From an uncultured Lachnospiraceae bacterium (GTDB lineage: Bacteria > Bacillota > Clostridia > Lachnospirales > Lachnospiraceae): a DNA stretch of 64,000 nt. The DNA lies in contig CAMWBY010000016.1 of assembly GCA_947172645.1 (NCBI GenBank), positions 1 through 64,000 on the forward strand, given 5' to 3'. Positions 54,239 through 62,586 of this stretch are shown here, in pieces; within the stretch, counting starts at the first letter, position 1, and each line of letters opens with the position of its first letter. Made by a program: the position numbers and the translations under genes. The notes under the pieces were generated by a model. The model was not told where the DNA came from. It saw only the letters and a program-made list of their open reading frames with translations, and searched no databases.

Positions 54239-54268
54239 GCATAAAAAAACTCCTTTCAAGACATAATA
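54239..54268 (+). promoter_or_regulatory. Candidate sigma-G promoter of the germination gene
   Basis: GCATA (54239-54243), an 18-nt spacer and CATAATA (54262-54268) match the sigma-G pattern GHATR-N18-CAWNNTA exactly. Germinant-receptor genes are usually forespore sigma-G genes. Transcription would start near 54275, inside the hairpin described at 54247-54305. Confidence 0.6.
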
Positions 54269-54305
54269 TGGAAAATGCCAGTAATGTCTTGGAAGGAGTT
54301 TTTGA
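54247..54305 (+). promoter_or_regulatory. Terminator-like hairpin holding the germination-gene ribosome site
   Basis: AAACTCCTTTCAAGACAT (54247-54264) pairs with ATGTCTTGGAAGGAGTTT (54284-54301), 18 bp with one G-U, and T residues follow. GGAAGGAG in the 3' arm is the Shine-Dalgarno of the GTG at 54308. Read-through RNA from dut would form a terminator and mask the ribosome site. A transcript from the sigma-G-like promoter, starting in the loop, would lack the 5' arm and be translated. Confidence 0.7.
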
Positions 54306-54307
54306 CC

Positions 54308-55744
54308 GTGCAGAAAAGAGAAGAGAACCAAAACAGCAAAATGACGCCGTCGCTGCAGCAGACGATGTCCTATATGGATGAGCGTATGTCTCCGGACACC
54401 AGTTTCGATGTTGTCTACCGTGTCATTGAGGTGGGCGGAAGGCAGGCGTGTATTTATTTTATAGACGGATTCTGCAAAGATGAGTTGATGATGAAAATTT
54501 TGCAGTATTTCATCAGTTTAAAGCCGGCGGATATGCCAGAGAATGTCCATGAGATGGCGAAGCGGGCGACTCCCTACGTGGAAGTGGACTTAAAGGATTC
54601 CTGGAGCGATATTTTGTACGCTGTCCTGTCCGGGGTATTTGCCCTTTTTATTGATGGCTATGACAGGTGTATCCTGATTGATTCCAGGACTTATCCTGCC
54701 AGGGGTGTGGAGGAGCCGGATAAAGATAAGACGCTGCGCGGCTCCAAAGATGGATTTGTGGAGACCATTGTATTCAATACGGCGTTAATCAGGCGTCGTA
54801 TCAGAAGCACACAACTCCGTATGGAGATGATGAATGCCGGAAAGAGCTCCCGCACGGACATCGTCCTGTGCTATATGGAAAACCGGGTGGACCACGCCTT
54901 TTTGGATAAGGTGAAAAAAAGGATTGAGGATATCCAGGTGGACGCCCTGACCATGAACCAGGAGAGTCTGGCGGAATGTCTTTACCGTTGTAAATGGTAC
55001 AATCCTTTTCCGAAGTTCAAGTTTACGGAACGGCCGGATGTGGCGGCGGCACAGGTGCTTGAGGGGGATATCGTCATTCTTGTGGATAATTCGCCGTCCG
55101 CGATGATTGTGCCGACTTCTATATTCGATATTGTGGAGGAGGCGGACGATTACTATTTTCCGCCGATAACGGGGACTTACCTGCGGCTTTCCAGGTTCAT
55201 TATTTCGATTTTAACCTATATTATGACGCCCACATTCCTGCTTTTGATGATGAATCCCGGATGGGTGCCGGAATCCTTCCGGTTCATTATGCTGCAGGAG
55301 CCGCCCAACATTCCGCTGATTGCGCAATTTCTTATATTAGAGTTGGCCATTGACGGATTGAAACTGGCGGCGGTCAATACGCCGAATATGCTCAGCACAC
55401 CCCTTAGTGTCATGGCGGCTTTGGTGCTTGGCGAGTTTTCCGTCAACAGTGGATGGTTTAACTCCGAGGTCATGCTATATATGGCCTTCGTGGCGATTGC
55501 GAACTACACACAGCAGAATTACGAATTGGGATACGCGCTGAAGTTTATGCGGATTATCAATCTGGTGCTGACGGCGATGTTTGGCGTATACGGGTACATT
55601 GCGGCAATCGCAATTTTTGTCCTGTCCATTGTCTGCAATAAGACGCTGTCGGACAAGAGTTATATTTATCCGCTTCTGCCTTTTAACCCGAAACAGTTGG
55701 CGAAAAGGCTGCTCAGGCTCAGGCTGCCGGAGGCGAAGAAATAA
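54308..55744 (+). CDS. GerA-family spore germination protein (SpoVAF-like)
   Basis: An inner-membrane protein of the GerA/SpoVAF family that takes part in spore germination. It is 478 aa from the GTG at 54308; GGAAGGAG lies 8-17 nt before it. The soluble N-terminal half contains LRGSKDGFVETIVFNTALIR and the VLEGDIVILVDNSPSA segment. The C-terminal half has four to six membrane spans, including PPNIPLIAQFLILELAIDGL. The gene is alone, with no B or C subunit, which favours SpoVAF over a three-gene germinant receptor. Confidence 0.88.
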   Translation: MQKREENQNSKMTPSLQQTMSYMDERMSPDTSFDVVYRVIEVGGRQACIYFIDGFCKDELMMKILQYFISLKPADMPENVHEMAKRATPYVEVDLKDSWSDILYAVLSGVFALFIDGYDRCILIDSRTYPARGVEEPDKDKTLRGSKDGFVETIVFNTALIRRRIRSTQLRMEMMNAGKSSRTDIVLCYMENRVDHAFLDKVKKRIEDIQVDALTMNQESLAECLYRCKWYNPFPKFKFTERPDVAAAQVLEGDIVILVDNSPSAMIVPTSIFDIVEEADDYYFPPITGTYLRLSRFIISILTYIMTPTFLLLMMNPGWVPESFRFIMLQEPPNIPLIAQFLILELAIDGLKLAAVNTPNMLSTPLSVMAALVLGEFSVNSGWFNSEVMLYMAFVAIANYTQQNYELGYALKFMRIINLVLTAMFGVYGYIAAIAIFVLSIVCNKTLSDKSYIYPLLPFNPKQLAKRLLRLRLPEAKK

Positions 55745-55801
55745 AGAACAACCCCATAAGATAAGAGGTGGCAATTTATAGTAAAATGCCTTATAATATC
55801 A

Positions 55802-55863
55802 ACTAGTATGATTCGCTCTATTTACCATAATGTTTTACGAAGATTAAAGTGAATCATACTAGT
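55802..55863. repeat. Perfect 13-bp inverted repeat after the germination gene
   Basis: ACTAGTATGATTC (55802-55814) is the exact inverse complement of 55851-55863, and pairing continues inward with one G-U and CT/AG. The 36-nt middle is AT-rich. There is no T-run, so it is neither a clear terminator nor a normal operator. A small palindromic repeat or a stem protecting the mRNA end is possible. Confidence 0.55.
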
Positions 55864-55920
55864 ACAATGCGCCGCCCTTGACAGGATAAGGATACATGCG
55901 GCGCAGAAATGAGGGAAATT

Positions 55921-57036
55921 ATGGGATATGAGATACAGGCGAAGGACGGATGGGTGAACCGGGGGAATCTCTACCGTATGAAAGAACTGATGCGGCGGGC
56001 GGAGCAGGGCAGCCGTATGACACTGGTATTTCTGGGTGGTTCGATTACCCAGGGCGCCGTGTCCACGCAGTATACGAACTGTTATGCCTATCTGGTCTAT
56101 GATTGGTTTGTGAGAAGGTTTCCGAAGACTGCTTTTACTTATGTGAATGCAGGTGTGGGAGGGACGACTTCACAGTTCGGTGCGGCGCGGGCACAGGAAG
56201 ACGTATTGTCCTACAAACCGGATTTCGTCATCATTGAGTTTTCGGTTAACGATGAAAATAACGATTTCTATCAGGAGACATATGAGGGGCTTGTGCGGCG
56301 CATATATGGAGACGCCTATGAACCGGCGGTTCTCCTGGTACATAATATGTTCTATGATACAGGAAAGAGCGCGGAGGAGAAGCACCGTGCCGTGGGGGCG
56401 CATTATGGGCTTCCAAGCGTAAGTATGAAGACGTCCATCTATCCGCAGATAGAGTCGGGGGCTATCCCGGTTCGCGAAGTGACGCCGGATGACCTTCATC
56501 CGAACGCCGACGGGCATGCACTGCTTGCAGAGGTCATCACGGACTGTCTGGACCGCATCTACATGATAAGGTGGGAAGAGGAAGCGCCGTATACTATGCC
56601 CAAGCCGATGACTGCCAACGGATACAGTCATGCAAAGAGATACCAGAACTATAATTGCAGCCCGATAGTACAGGAAGGGTTTACGGCGGATACATCGCTG
56701 AAAAAGTATGTGACGGATATCTTCCGGTGTGGGTGGACGGCGTCCGAAGAAGGCGCAAGGATAGTCTTTCAGGTGGAAGGCACGGAGATTGCCGTGCAGT
56801 ACAGGAAGTCGGTCAATCTGCCTGCGCCGGTGGCGGTTGCAGTGGTGGACGGCGATGAGGCGGGCGCGGTGACACTGGACGCCAATTTCGATGAGACATG
56901 GGGAGACTGCCTTTATATTGATACGGCGGCACGCCATATTCCGCCAGGGACGCACCGTGTGGAGATAAGGTTGAATGAGGCGCATGAGGAGGATGCCGTT
57001 CCGTTCTATCTAGTGTCGGTGATTGGGTCGTATTAA
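55921..57036 (+). CDS. SGNH/GDSL-family esterase with C-terminal beta domain
   Basis: A 371-aa SGNH hydrolase. Catalytic Ser is in VFLGGSITQGAV (about 33-44), Gly in NAGVGGTTSQFG, Asn in IEFSVNDENND and the Asp-His pair in DDLHPNADGH. The C-terminal 130 residues form an added beta-sandwich. The family deacetylates sugars or glycans. GAGGG lies 5-10 nt before the ATG at 55921. No signal peptide is visible. It is 25 nt before the GH1-ManA gene, so both probably serve one sugar pathway. Confidence 0.85.
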   Translation: MGYEIQAKDGWVNRGNLYRMKELMRRAEQGSRMTLVFLGGSITQGAVSTQYTNCYAYLVYDWFVRRFPKTAFTYVNAGVGGTTSQFGAARAQEDVLSYKPDFVIIEFSVNDENNDFYQETYEGLVRRIYGDAYEPAVLLVHNMFYDTGKSAEEKHRAVGAHYGLPSVSMKTSIYPQIESGAIPVREVTPDDLHPNADGHALLAEVITDCLDRIYMIRWEEEAPYTMPKPMTANGYSHAKRYQNYNCSPIVQEGFTADTSLKKYVTDIFRCGWTASEEGARIVFQVEGTEIAVQYRKSVNLPAPVAVAVVDGDEAGAVTLDANFDETWGDCLYIDTAARHIPPGTHRVEIRLNEAHEEDAVPFYLVSVIGSY

Positions 57037-57061
57037 GTTTTAAGAGAGGAGGATTACATAG

Positions 57062-59368
57062 ATGTTCAGGGATGATTTTGTGTGGGGTGTTGCCAGCAGC
57101 GCCTATCAGGTGGAAGGTCGGGACGCGCAGGATGGGGCCGGCAAATCGATATGGGATACTTTTGCAGAAGAAGGGCATATCGCGGATGGGAAAGACGCGT
57201 CCGTTGCCTGCGACCACATGCACCGCTATAAGGAGGACTATAAGCTGATGCGTCTCCTGGGGGTCAAGGCATACCGTTTCTCAGTCAGTTGGAGCAGGCT
57301 TATGCCGGAGGGCACAGGCAGGGTGAACGAGAAAGCGGTGGTTCTGTACAGGGACATGATTCAGTCCATGAAGGAGAACGGCATTACGCCTTATCTGACA
57401 ATGTACCACTGGGAGTTCCCGCAGGCCCTGCAGGACAGAGGAGGGTGGCTGAATGAAGAGTCGGTCCAGTGGTTCGGGGAATACGCGAAGGCGGTGGCGG
57501 AGAACTTTTCCGATATCTGCGAGTATTTTATTACATTGAACGAGCCTCAGTGCTTCGTGGGATTAGGACATTTGAACGGCGAGCATGCGCCTGGCTTGAA
57601 ACTCGGATATGCCGAGACTTTCCGGATTGCGCACAATGCGCTGCGTGCCCACGGACAGGCTGTAATAAACCTGAGAAAGTATGCGAAGCAGGAGATAAAA
57701 GTCGGCTATGCGCCGACCTGCGGTATGGCATATCCGGCAAGCGGCAGGCCGGAGGATATCGAGGCGGCGAGGAAAGCGCTGTTCTCTTTCCGCAATCCGA
57801 TAGAGAACTGGACATGGAACGTGGCATGGTTCTCCGACCCGGTTTTCTTGGGGCATTACCCGGAAGAAGGATTGGAGCGGTTCAAAGAATATCTTCCCAG
57901 GATTACCAAGGAAGATATGGAGTTGATTGCACAGCCGCTTGATTTTATGGGACAGAATATTTACAACGGCTATATGATACGCGCCGGAAAGAACGGGGAG
58001 CCGGAGTTTGTGGACAGGCCCGCAGGCGCGTCCAAGACCGCCGCAGGATGGCCGGTGACGCCGGAATGCCTGTATTGGGGCGTGAAGTTCCTGTATGAGA
58101 GATACAGGCTGCCGCTGTACATAACGGAGAACGGTATGTCCTGTCATGATATCGTGTCCGGTGACGGGCAGGTGCATGACCCGAACCGGATTACTTTCCT
58201 GGACAGGTACTTATCCGCTTTGCAGCAGGCGGCGGACGACGGCGCCGATGTGAGAGGCTACTTCCTGTGGACTTTCTTAGACAATTTCGAGTGGAGCAAG
58301 GGCTACACGGAGCGGTTCGGTATCGTATATGTGGATTTTGCGACTCAGAAGCGTATCGCGAAGGATTCCGCTTACTGGTATCAGAAAATAATGGAGGGAA
58401 ATGGTAAAATGTTATCAATCAATCAATCGGAAAGACCGATTCTGTTTTTAAATCCGGTGTTTAAGCAGATGATTTGGGGCGGAGACCGCCTGGGCAGGGA
58501 CTGGCCTTATGAGATACCGGGCAATGACACGGGGGAGTGTTGGGCTGTCAGCGCCCACCCGAACGGAGACTGTACGGTGAAGGACGGTGTATACGCAGGG
58601 ATGACGCTTTCCCGGTTATGGGAGAGTCATCCGGGGCTTTTCGGCGACACAGGGTTAGACAGATTCCCGCTTCTCATTAAGATTATCGATGCGAAGACAG
58701 ATTTGAGCATACAGGTGCATCCCGACGATTCCTATGCCAAGGTGAATGAGAACGGCTCTCTTGGCAAGACGGAGTGTTGGTATGTGCTTGACTGTGACGA
58801 GGACTCCAGCCTTGTGATTGGACATAATGCGTCGAGTAAGGAAGAGCTTGCCGACATGATACACAGTGGCAGGTGGGATGAGCTCATCCGTGAGATTCCC
58901 GTGAAAAAGGGTGATTTCATCCAGATTGACCCGGGCACCGTACACGCCATCAAAGGCGGGCTGATGATTCTTGAGACACAGCAGAACAGCGATATCACGT
59001 ACCGTGTGTATGATTACGGCAGACTGACCAACGGAAAGCCCAGACAGCTTCATATCGACCAGAGCATTGATGTCATCACCGTTCCTGCGAAACCGGTGGA
59101 AGAGAGCATCATCAAAGTCGGAGACCTTCCTGCGAACCGGATGAACCTTCTTATTTCATGCGATTATTATAAGGTGTGGAAATTGGATGTGACGGAACCT
59201 GTCACGGTGAAACAGGAGCACCCGTTCTTAATTATGAGCGTGATTGAGGGAGAGGGATTGGCGGACGGACATATGCTGCGCAAAGGAGACCATTTTATTG
59301 TGCCCAATGGGTATGGGGAGCTGCATTTGCAGGGAAATATGCAGATGATTGCGTCCACGATGGCATAA
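57062..59368 (+). CDS. GH1 beta-glucosidase fused in frame to mannose-6-phosphate isomerase
   Basis: One uninterrupted frame of 768 aa. Residues 1-445 are a complete GH1 enzyme: acid/base Glu in YFITLNEPQ, nucleophile Glu in LYITENGMS, and DNFEWSKGYTERFG, the form seen in beta-glucosidases rather than 6-phospho-beta-glucosidases. From about residue 450 a complete class I ManA begins, with FKQMIWGG, the zinc ligands QVHPDD and KTECW, and GTVHAIKGG. ManA interconverts mannose-6-phosphate and fructose-6-phosphate. At the join, GGAGGGAA lies before an in-frame ATG at 58409, so a separate ManA may also be made from an internal start. Confidence 0.9.
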   Translation: MFRDDFVWGVASSAYQVEGRDAQDGAGKSIWDTFAEEGHIADGKDASVACDHMHRYKEDYKLMRLLGVKAYRFSVSWSRLMPEGTGRVNEKAVVLYRDMIQSMKENGITPYLTMYHWEFPQALQDRGGWLNEESVQWFGEYAKAVAENFSDICEYFITLNEPQCFVGLGHLNGEHAPGLKLGYAETFRIAHNALRAHGQAVINLRKYAKQEIKVGYAPTCGMAYPASGRPEDIEAARKALFSFRNPIENWTWNVAWFSDPVFLGHYPEEGLERFKEYLPRITKEDMELIAQPLDFMGQNIYNGYMIRAGKNGEPEFVDRPAGASKTAAGWPVTPECLYWGVKFLYERYRLPLYITENGMSCHDIVSGDGQVHDPNRITFLDRYLSALQQAADDGADVRGYFLWTFLDNFEWSKGYTERFGIVYVDFATQKRIAKDSAYWYQKIMEGNGKMLSINQSERPILFLNPVFKQMIWGGDRLGRDWPYEIPGNDTGECWAVSAHPNGDCTVKDGVYAGMTLSRLWESHPGLFGDTGLDRFPLLIKIIDAKTDLSIQVHPDDSYAKVNENGSLGKTECWYVLDCDEDSSLVIGHNASSKEELADMIHSGRWDELIREIPVKKGDFIQIDPGTVHAIKGGLMILETQQNSDITYRVYDYGRLTNGKPRQLHIDQSIDVITVPAKPVEESIIKVGDLPANRMNLLISCDYYKVWKLDVTEPVTVKQEHPFLIMSVIEGEGLADGHMLRKGDHFIVPNGYGELHLQGNMQMIASTMA

Positions 59369-59384
59369 GAAAAGACAGAAAAAT

Positions 59385-59425
59385 AAGCCGGAATTTTCGT
59401 TTGAGAGAAAATTCCGGCTTTTCTG
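59385..59425. terminator. Bidirectional terminator between GH1-ManA and the sensor kinase
   Basis: AAGCCGGAATTTT (59385-59397) pairs perfectly with AAAATTCCGGCTT (59408-59420), with T-rich flanks on both strands. It sits between two convergent genes. Confidence 0.9.
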
Positions 59426-59434
59426 TATCGTTAA

Positions 59435-61681
59435 CTAATCGGTCTGCTTATAGGAATGCAAAATACTGGCGATGGTATCTAACAGGAGCGGTACGTCGAT
59501 TGGCTTTGTCAGGTGATTGTTCATGCCGCTCTCGATAGACAGGTTTTTATCGCTCTCGAAAGCATTGGCCGACAGGGCGACGATTGGTATGTTGGCAAGC
59601 TCCGGGTTGTCAAGCTGGCGGATGACTCTTGTTGCCTGTCTTCCGTCCATGACGGGCATTTGTATATCCATCAGGATAAGTGCAAATTCTCCGGGTTTCG
59701 AGTTTTTCAGTTTCTCCACGGCGATGCTTCCGTCTGTGGCGGTTTCGATGATGAAACCAAAATCCTGAAGAATCTCGGTTTCGATTTCCAGGTTAATCTC
59801 ATTGTCGTCCACCAACAGGATTTTCTTATTGTTAAGCTGCGCCAGCATCTGCTCCGGGTCTGTCTCGGGCAGGGCAGGAGAGGTTTGTACACTCAGATGA
59901 AGGGTAACCGTGAAGGTACTGCCGATACCGACGATACTTTCGGCTTCGATGGTTCCGTTCATCATTTCCACGATATGCTTGGCGATGGTAAGTCCCAATC
60001 CGGTGCCGTAGATGCCGCTGAAGGTGGTGTTTTGTTCTCTCTCAAACGGCTCAAAAATATGTTCCAAAAATTCCTTACTGATTCCTATGCCGCTATCCTG
60101 GACGATAAATTTATAGGTGGCGCGGTTGTTGGGAAGCTGCGTTGATTCTACGACAGTAATATTAATTTCCCCACCGTTTTTCGTATATTTGATGGCATTG
60201 TTGGCAAGGTAGAGTAAGAAATGCCTGATTTTATCTTTGTCGCCATATACGTCGGCATGTTGTAAATCTTTGAAATGTATACTCAGCGTAATATCCTTAT
60301 CGAAGGCCTGGGGATTGAGAACCTGTTGTAAATCCTGGAGGATGTCGCGCAGGTTACACTCGCTTTCGGTAAGCTTCGAATCCTTGGATTCCATCCACGA
60401 TATTTCCAGGACCTTTTCGATTAATTCCATAAGCTGGCTGCCGGAAGACTCAATTTTATTGATATAGCCAAGGGCGGCAGGGCAATCCTGTACGTGCTGC
60501 TTGGCAAGGGCGGTATAACCGAAAATGGCGTTCATGGGCGTGCGCATGTCATGAGACATGTTGGAGAGGAAAGTATTCTTGGCGTTATTCGCAAGTTTGG
60601 CATTGTTCAGCGCACGTTCCAGTACTTGCTGATGTTCTCTTTCACGCAGGATTTCTTCATCCACGCTCCGGTATCCCATGACAATCTGGGAGACGCCCGG
60701 CCCGTTCCCGACGTTTACGATGCGCAGCTGTAAGTATTGCGGCCGCCCGTCGTTCATAATGCGGAAATTTATGTAATAAGTCTTGGATGCAATCAATTTG
60801 TTGCGGATGTATTCCGGGGAAATAATTTTTGTTATCAAGTCCCTGTCTTCCGGATGGACCCAGAAATTGACATAATCTCTGGAAAACTGGGAGAATTTAA
60901 GGGTCTTGTACTCTTCTCCAAACTGCTGTCTGGTGCGCACGCTTAAGCGGTAGGGCAGGACGCTGTCGGCGTCCAAATCTACATAGAGGATGGAGGCATA
61001 GTCGACGCTGAGCCCTTCGATGACTTCCAAGCGGCGCAGATGTTCCTGGTTGATAAGTTTTCGTTCCTGGTCGTATTCTTCGATAAGGTTTTGTATTTTT
61101 GCCTCTTTTTCTTCTTTTTCACTGATTAAGGCGGCTTTTTCCTTAAGATGCTGCGCGCGCTTCTCTGTGGCGTCGTTGATAAATACATAGAAGATATCGC
61201 CCACGGCCTCACTCCGGACGAAGTGTCCGTAGTCCTCAACCCAGCGGATGCTGCCGTCTTTGCGGACAATACGGTACTCCACGTAATCTAAGTCGTACTG
61301 GCTGTGGGTAATCTGTTCCACGATGCTAAGCTCTACGGCGTCCAGGTCTTCATGATATACTATACTTTTAAAAGAATTGCCTGTCAGCGTCTGGAATTCG
61401 GACAGGGAATCGCATTGGAAAATCCGAAGCAGCGCCTTGTTGGCAAAAAGGATTGTCTCATCTTCATTTGCCTGATAGATGAGGAAGCCGCCGGGCATTT
61501 CGTCCATAAAATTCATGATTTCATATACGGAATCGGCGGTTGTCTGGTCAGGCAGGGAGGAGTAGGCGGAAGAATCGCTTCCTTGCAGCAACAGGTCTGT
61601 ATCTATATTTTTTTCTTGGGCAGTGCTCAGTAACATTAACATGTTCTCTATTAAATTATGCTTTATGATATGTGTATTCAT
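59435..61681 (-). CDS. Hybrid sensor histidine kinase with PAS domains and receiver
   Basis: A 748-aa signal transducer. PAS domain at about 55-185 (with GGFLIYQANEDETILFANKA), a coiled-coil near 185-220, a second PAS-like region (about 235-345), then HisKA with NMSHDMRTPMNAIFGY (His near 378). The HATPase domain follows, with GTGLGLTIAKHIVEMM. The C-terminal receiver has ILLVDDNEINLEIE and the Asp in LILMDIQMPVMDG. No membrane segment is seen, so it senses a cytoplasmic signal. No output partner is adjacent on this strand. Confidence 0.92.
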   Translation of the reverse strand: MNTHIIKHNLIENMLMLLSTAQEKNIDTDLLLQGSDSSAYSSLPDQTTADSVYEIMNFMDEMPGGFLIYQANEDETILFANKALLRIFQCDSLSEFQTLTGNSFKSIVYHEDLDAVELSIVEQITHSQYDLDYVEYRIVRKDGSIRWVEDYGHFVRSEAVGDIFYVFINDATEKRAQHLKEKAALISEKEEKEAKIQNLIEEYDQERKLINQEHLRRLEVIEGLSVDYASILYVDLDADSVLPYRLSVRTRQQFGEEYKTLKFSQFSRDYVNFWVHPEDRDLITKIISPEYIRNKLIASKTYYINFRIMNDGRPQYLQLRIVNVGNGPGVSQIVMGYRSVDEEILREREHQQVLERALNNAKLANNAKNTFLSNMSHDMRTPMNAIFGYTALAKQHVQDCPAALGYINKIESSGSQLMELIEKVLEISWMESKDSKLTESECNLRDILQDLQQVLNPQAFDKDITLSIHFKDLQHADVYGDKDKIRHFLLYLANNAIKYTKNGGEINITVVESTQLPNNRATYKFIVQDSGIGISKEFLEHIFEPFEREQNTTFSGIYGTGLGLTIAKHIVEMMNGTIEAESIVGIGSTFTVTLHLSVQTSPALPETDPEQMLAQLNNKKILLVDDNEINLEIETEILQDFGFIIETATDGSIAVEKLKNSKPGEFALILMDIQMPVMDGRQATRVIRQLDNPELANIPIVALSANAFESDKNLSIESGMNNHLTKPIDVPLLLDTIASILHSYKQTD

Positions 61682-61932
61682 TGGACTGCGCCTCCTGTAT
61701 TGTCAAATGTATTCCTGGAATTTTTTTATATAAAAACCAAGAATACATATTTCTAAAATTTTAACATAATTTGGACGCGCTGTCATTATTTTTCAGTTGG
61801 CGCGGAAATTTCAAGACTGTTTTACAACTTAGAAACATTTTTGATGTATACTTTGTATTGTATAGGAAATTGCGACAGTGTAAATTATTGAGGGAGAATA
61901 CTTCGCGTGTAAGGCAAAAGGATGGATGAAAA

Positions 61933-62586
61933 GTGGCTAAGATACTGATTGTGGAAGATGAACTTTCTATTAACGAATTGATACGCAGGAATTTAAATCT
62001 TACGGGGCACCGCTGTACACAGGCGTTCGACGGATTATCGGCGGTTGATTTGCTTGAAAAGGAAGAATTTGATTTGATTGTGCTTGATATTATGCTGCCC
62101 GGGCTGGACGGCTATCAGGTGCTTGCGAGGGCTTCCGGGACGCCCACTATTTTTCTCACGGCGAAAAGCGAACTGTCTGATAAGTTAAAAGGATTGGCTT
62201 TGGGGGCGGACGACTATCTGACCAAGCCTTTTCAGATGCTGGAGCTGACGGCGCGGATGGAAGCGGTGCTGCGCCGGACCAAAAAGACGGAGGCGGAATT
62301 TGCGTTGGGAGCCGTGCGGTGCGATTTTGAGGGGCGTCAGGTATTCCTGGATGGGCAGGCTGTAGAATGTACGCCGAAAGAATACGAATTGTTGGAGGTT
62401 TTTATCAGGAACCGGAATATCGCCCTTTCCAGGGAAAAACTGTTGGATATGGTATGGGGATATGATTTTGACGGCGGTACACGCACGGTGGATGTCCATG
62501 TACAGAGGCTGCGCCATAAGCTGCATTTGGAAGACTATATCAAGACGGTGTACAAGCTTGGGTACCGGCTGGAGGTTTCAGAATGA
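61933..62586 (+). CDS. OmpR-type response regulator
   Basis: A 217-aa transcription factor of a two-component system. The receiver domain (1-115) has the phosphorylated Asp in LIVLDIMLPGLDGY and the Lys in DDYLTKPFQM. The winged-helix DNA-binding domain (125-217) has TPKEYELLEVFIRN, VWGYDFDGGTRTVDVHVQRL and a KTVYKLGYRLE ending. The start is a GTG at 61933 after AAAGGATGGATGAAAA. It overlaps the kinase gene by 4 nt. Confidence 0.95.
   Translation: MAKILIVEDELSINELIRRNLNLTGHRCTQAFDGLSAVDLLEKEEFDLIVLDIMLPGLDGYQVLARASGTPTIFLTAKSELSDKLKGLALGADDYLTKPFQMLELTARMEAVLRRTKKTEAEFALGAVRCDFEGRQVFLDGQAVECTPKEYELLEVFIRNRNIALSREKLLDMVWGYDFDGGTRTVDVHVQRLRHKLHLEDYIKTVYKLGYRLEVSE

Noticed and set aside
54275..54307. 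Germination gene start at ATG 54275
   Set aside because: It would lie in the hairpin loop with no ribosome site; GGAAGGAG points to the GTG at 54308.
56170..56985. 271-codon minus-strand open frame opposite the SGNH hydrolase
   Set aside because: Shadow of a GC-rich coding region; no ribosome site or motif.
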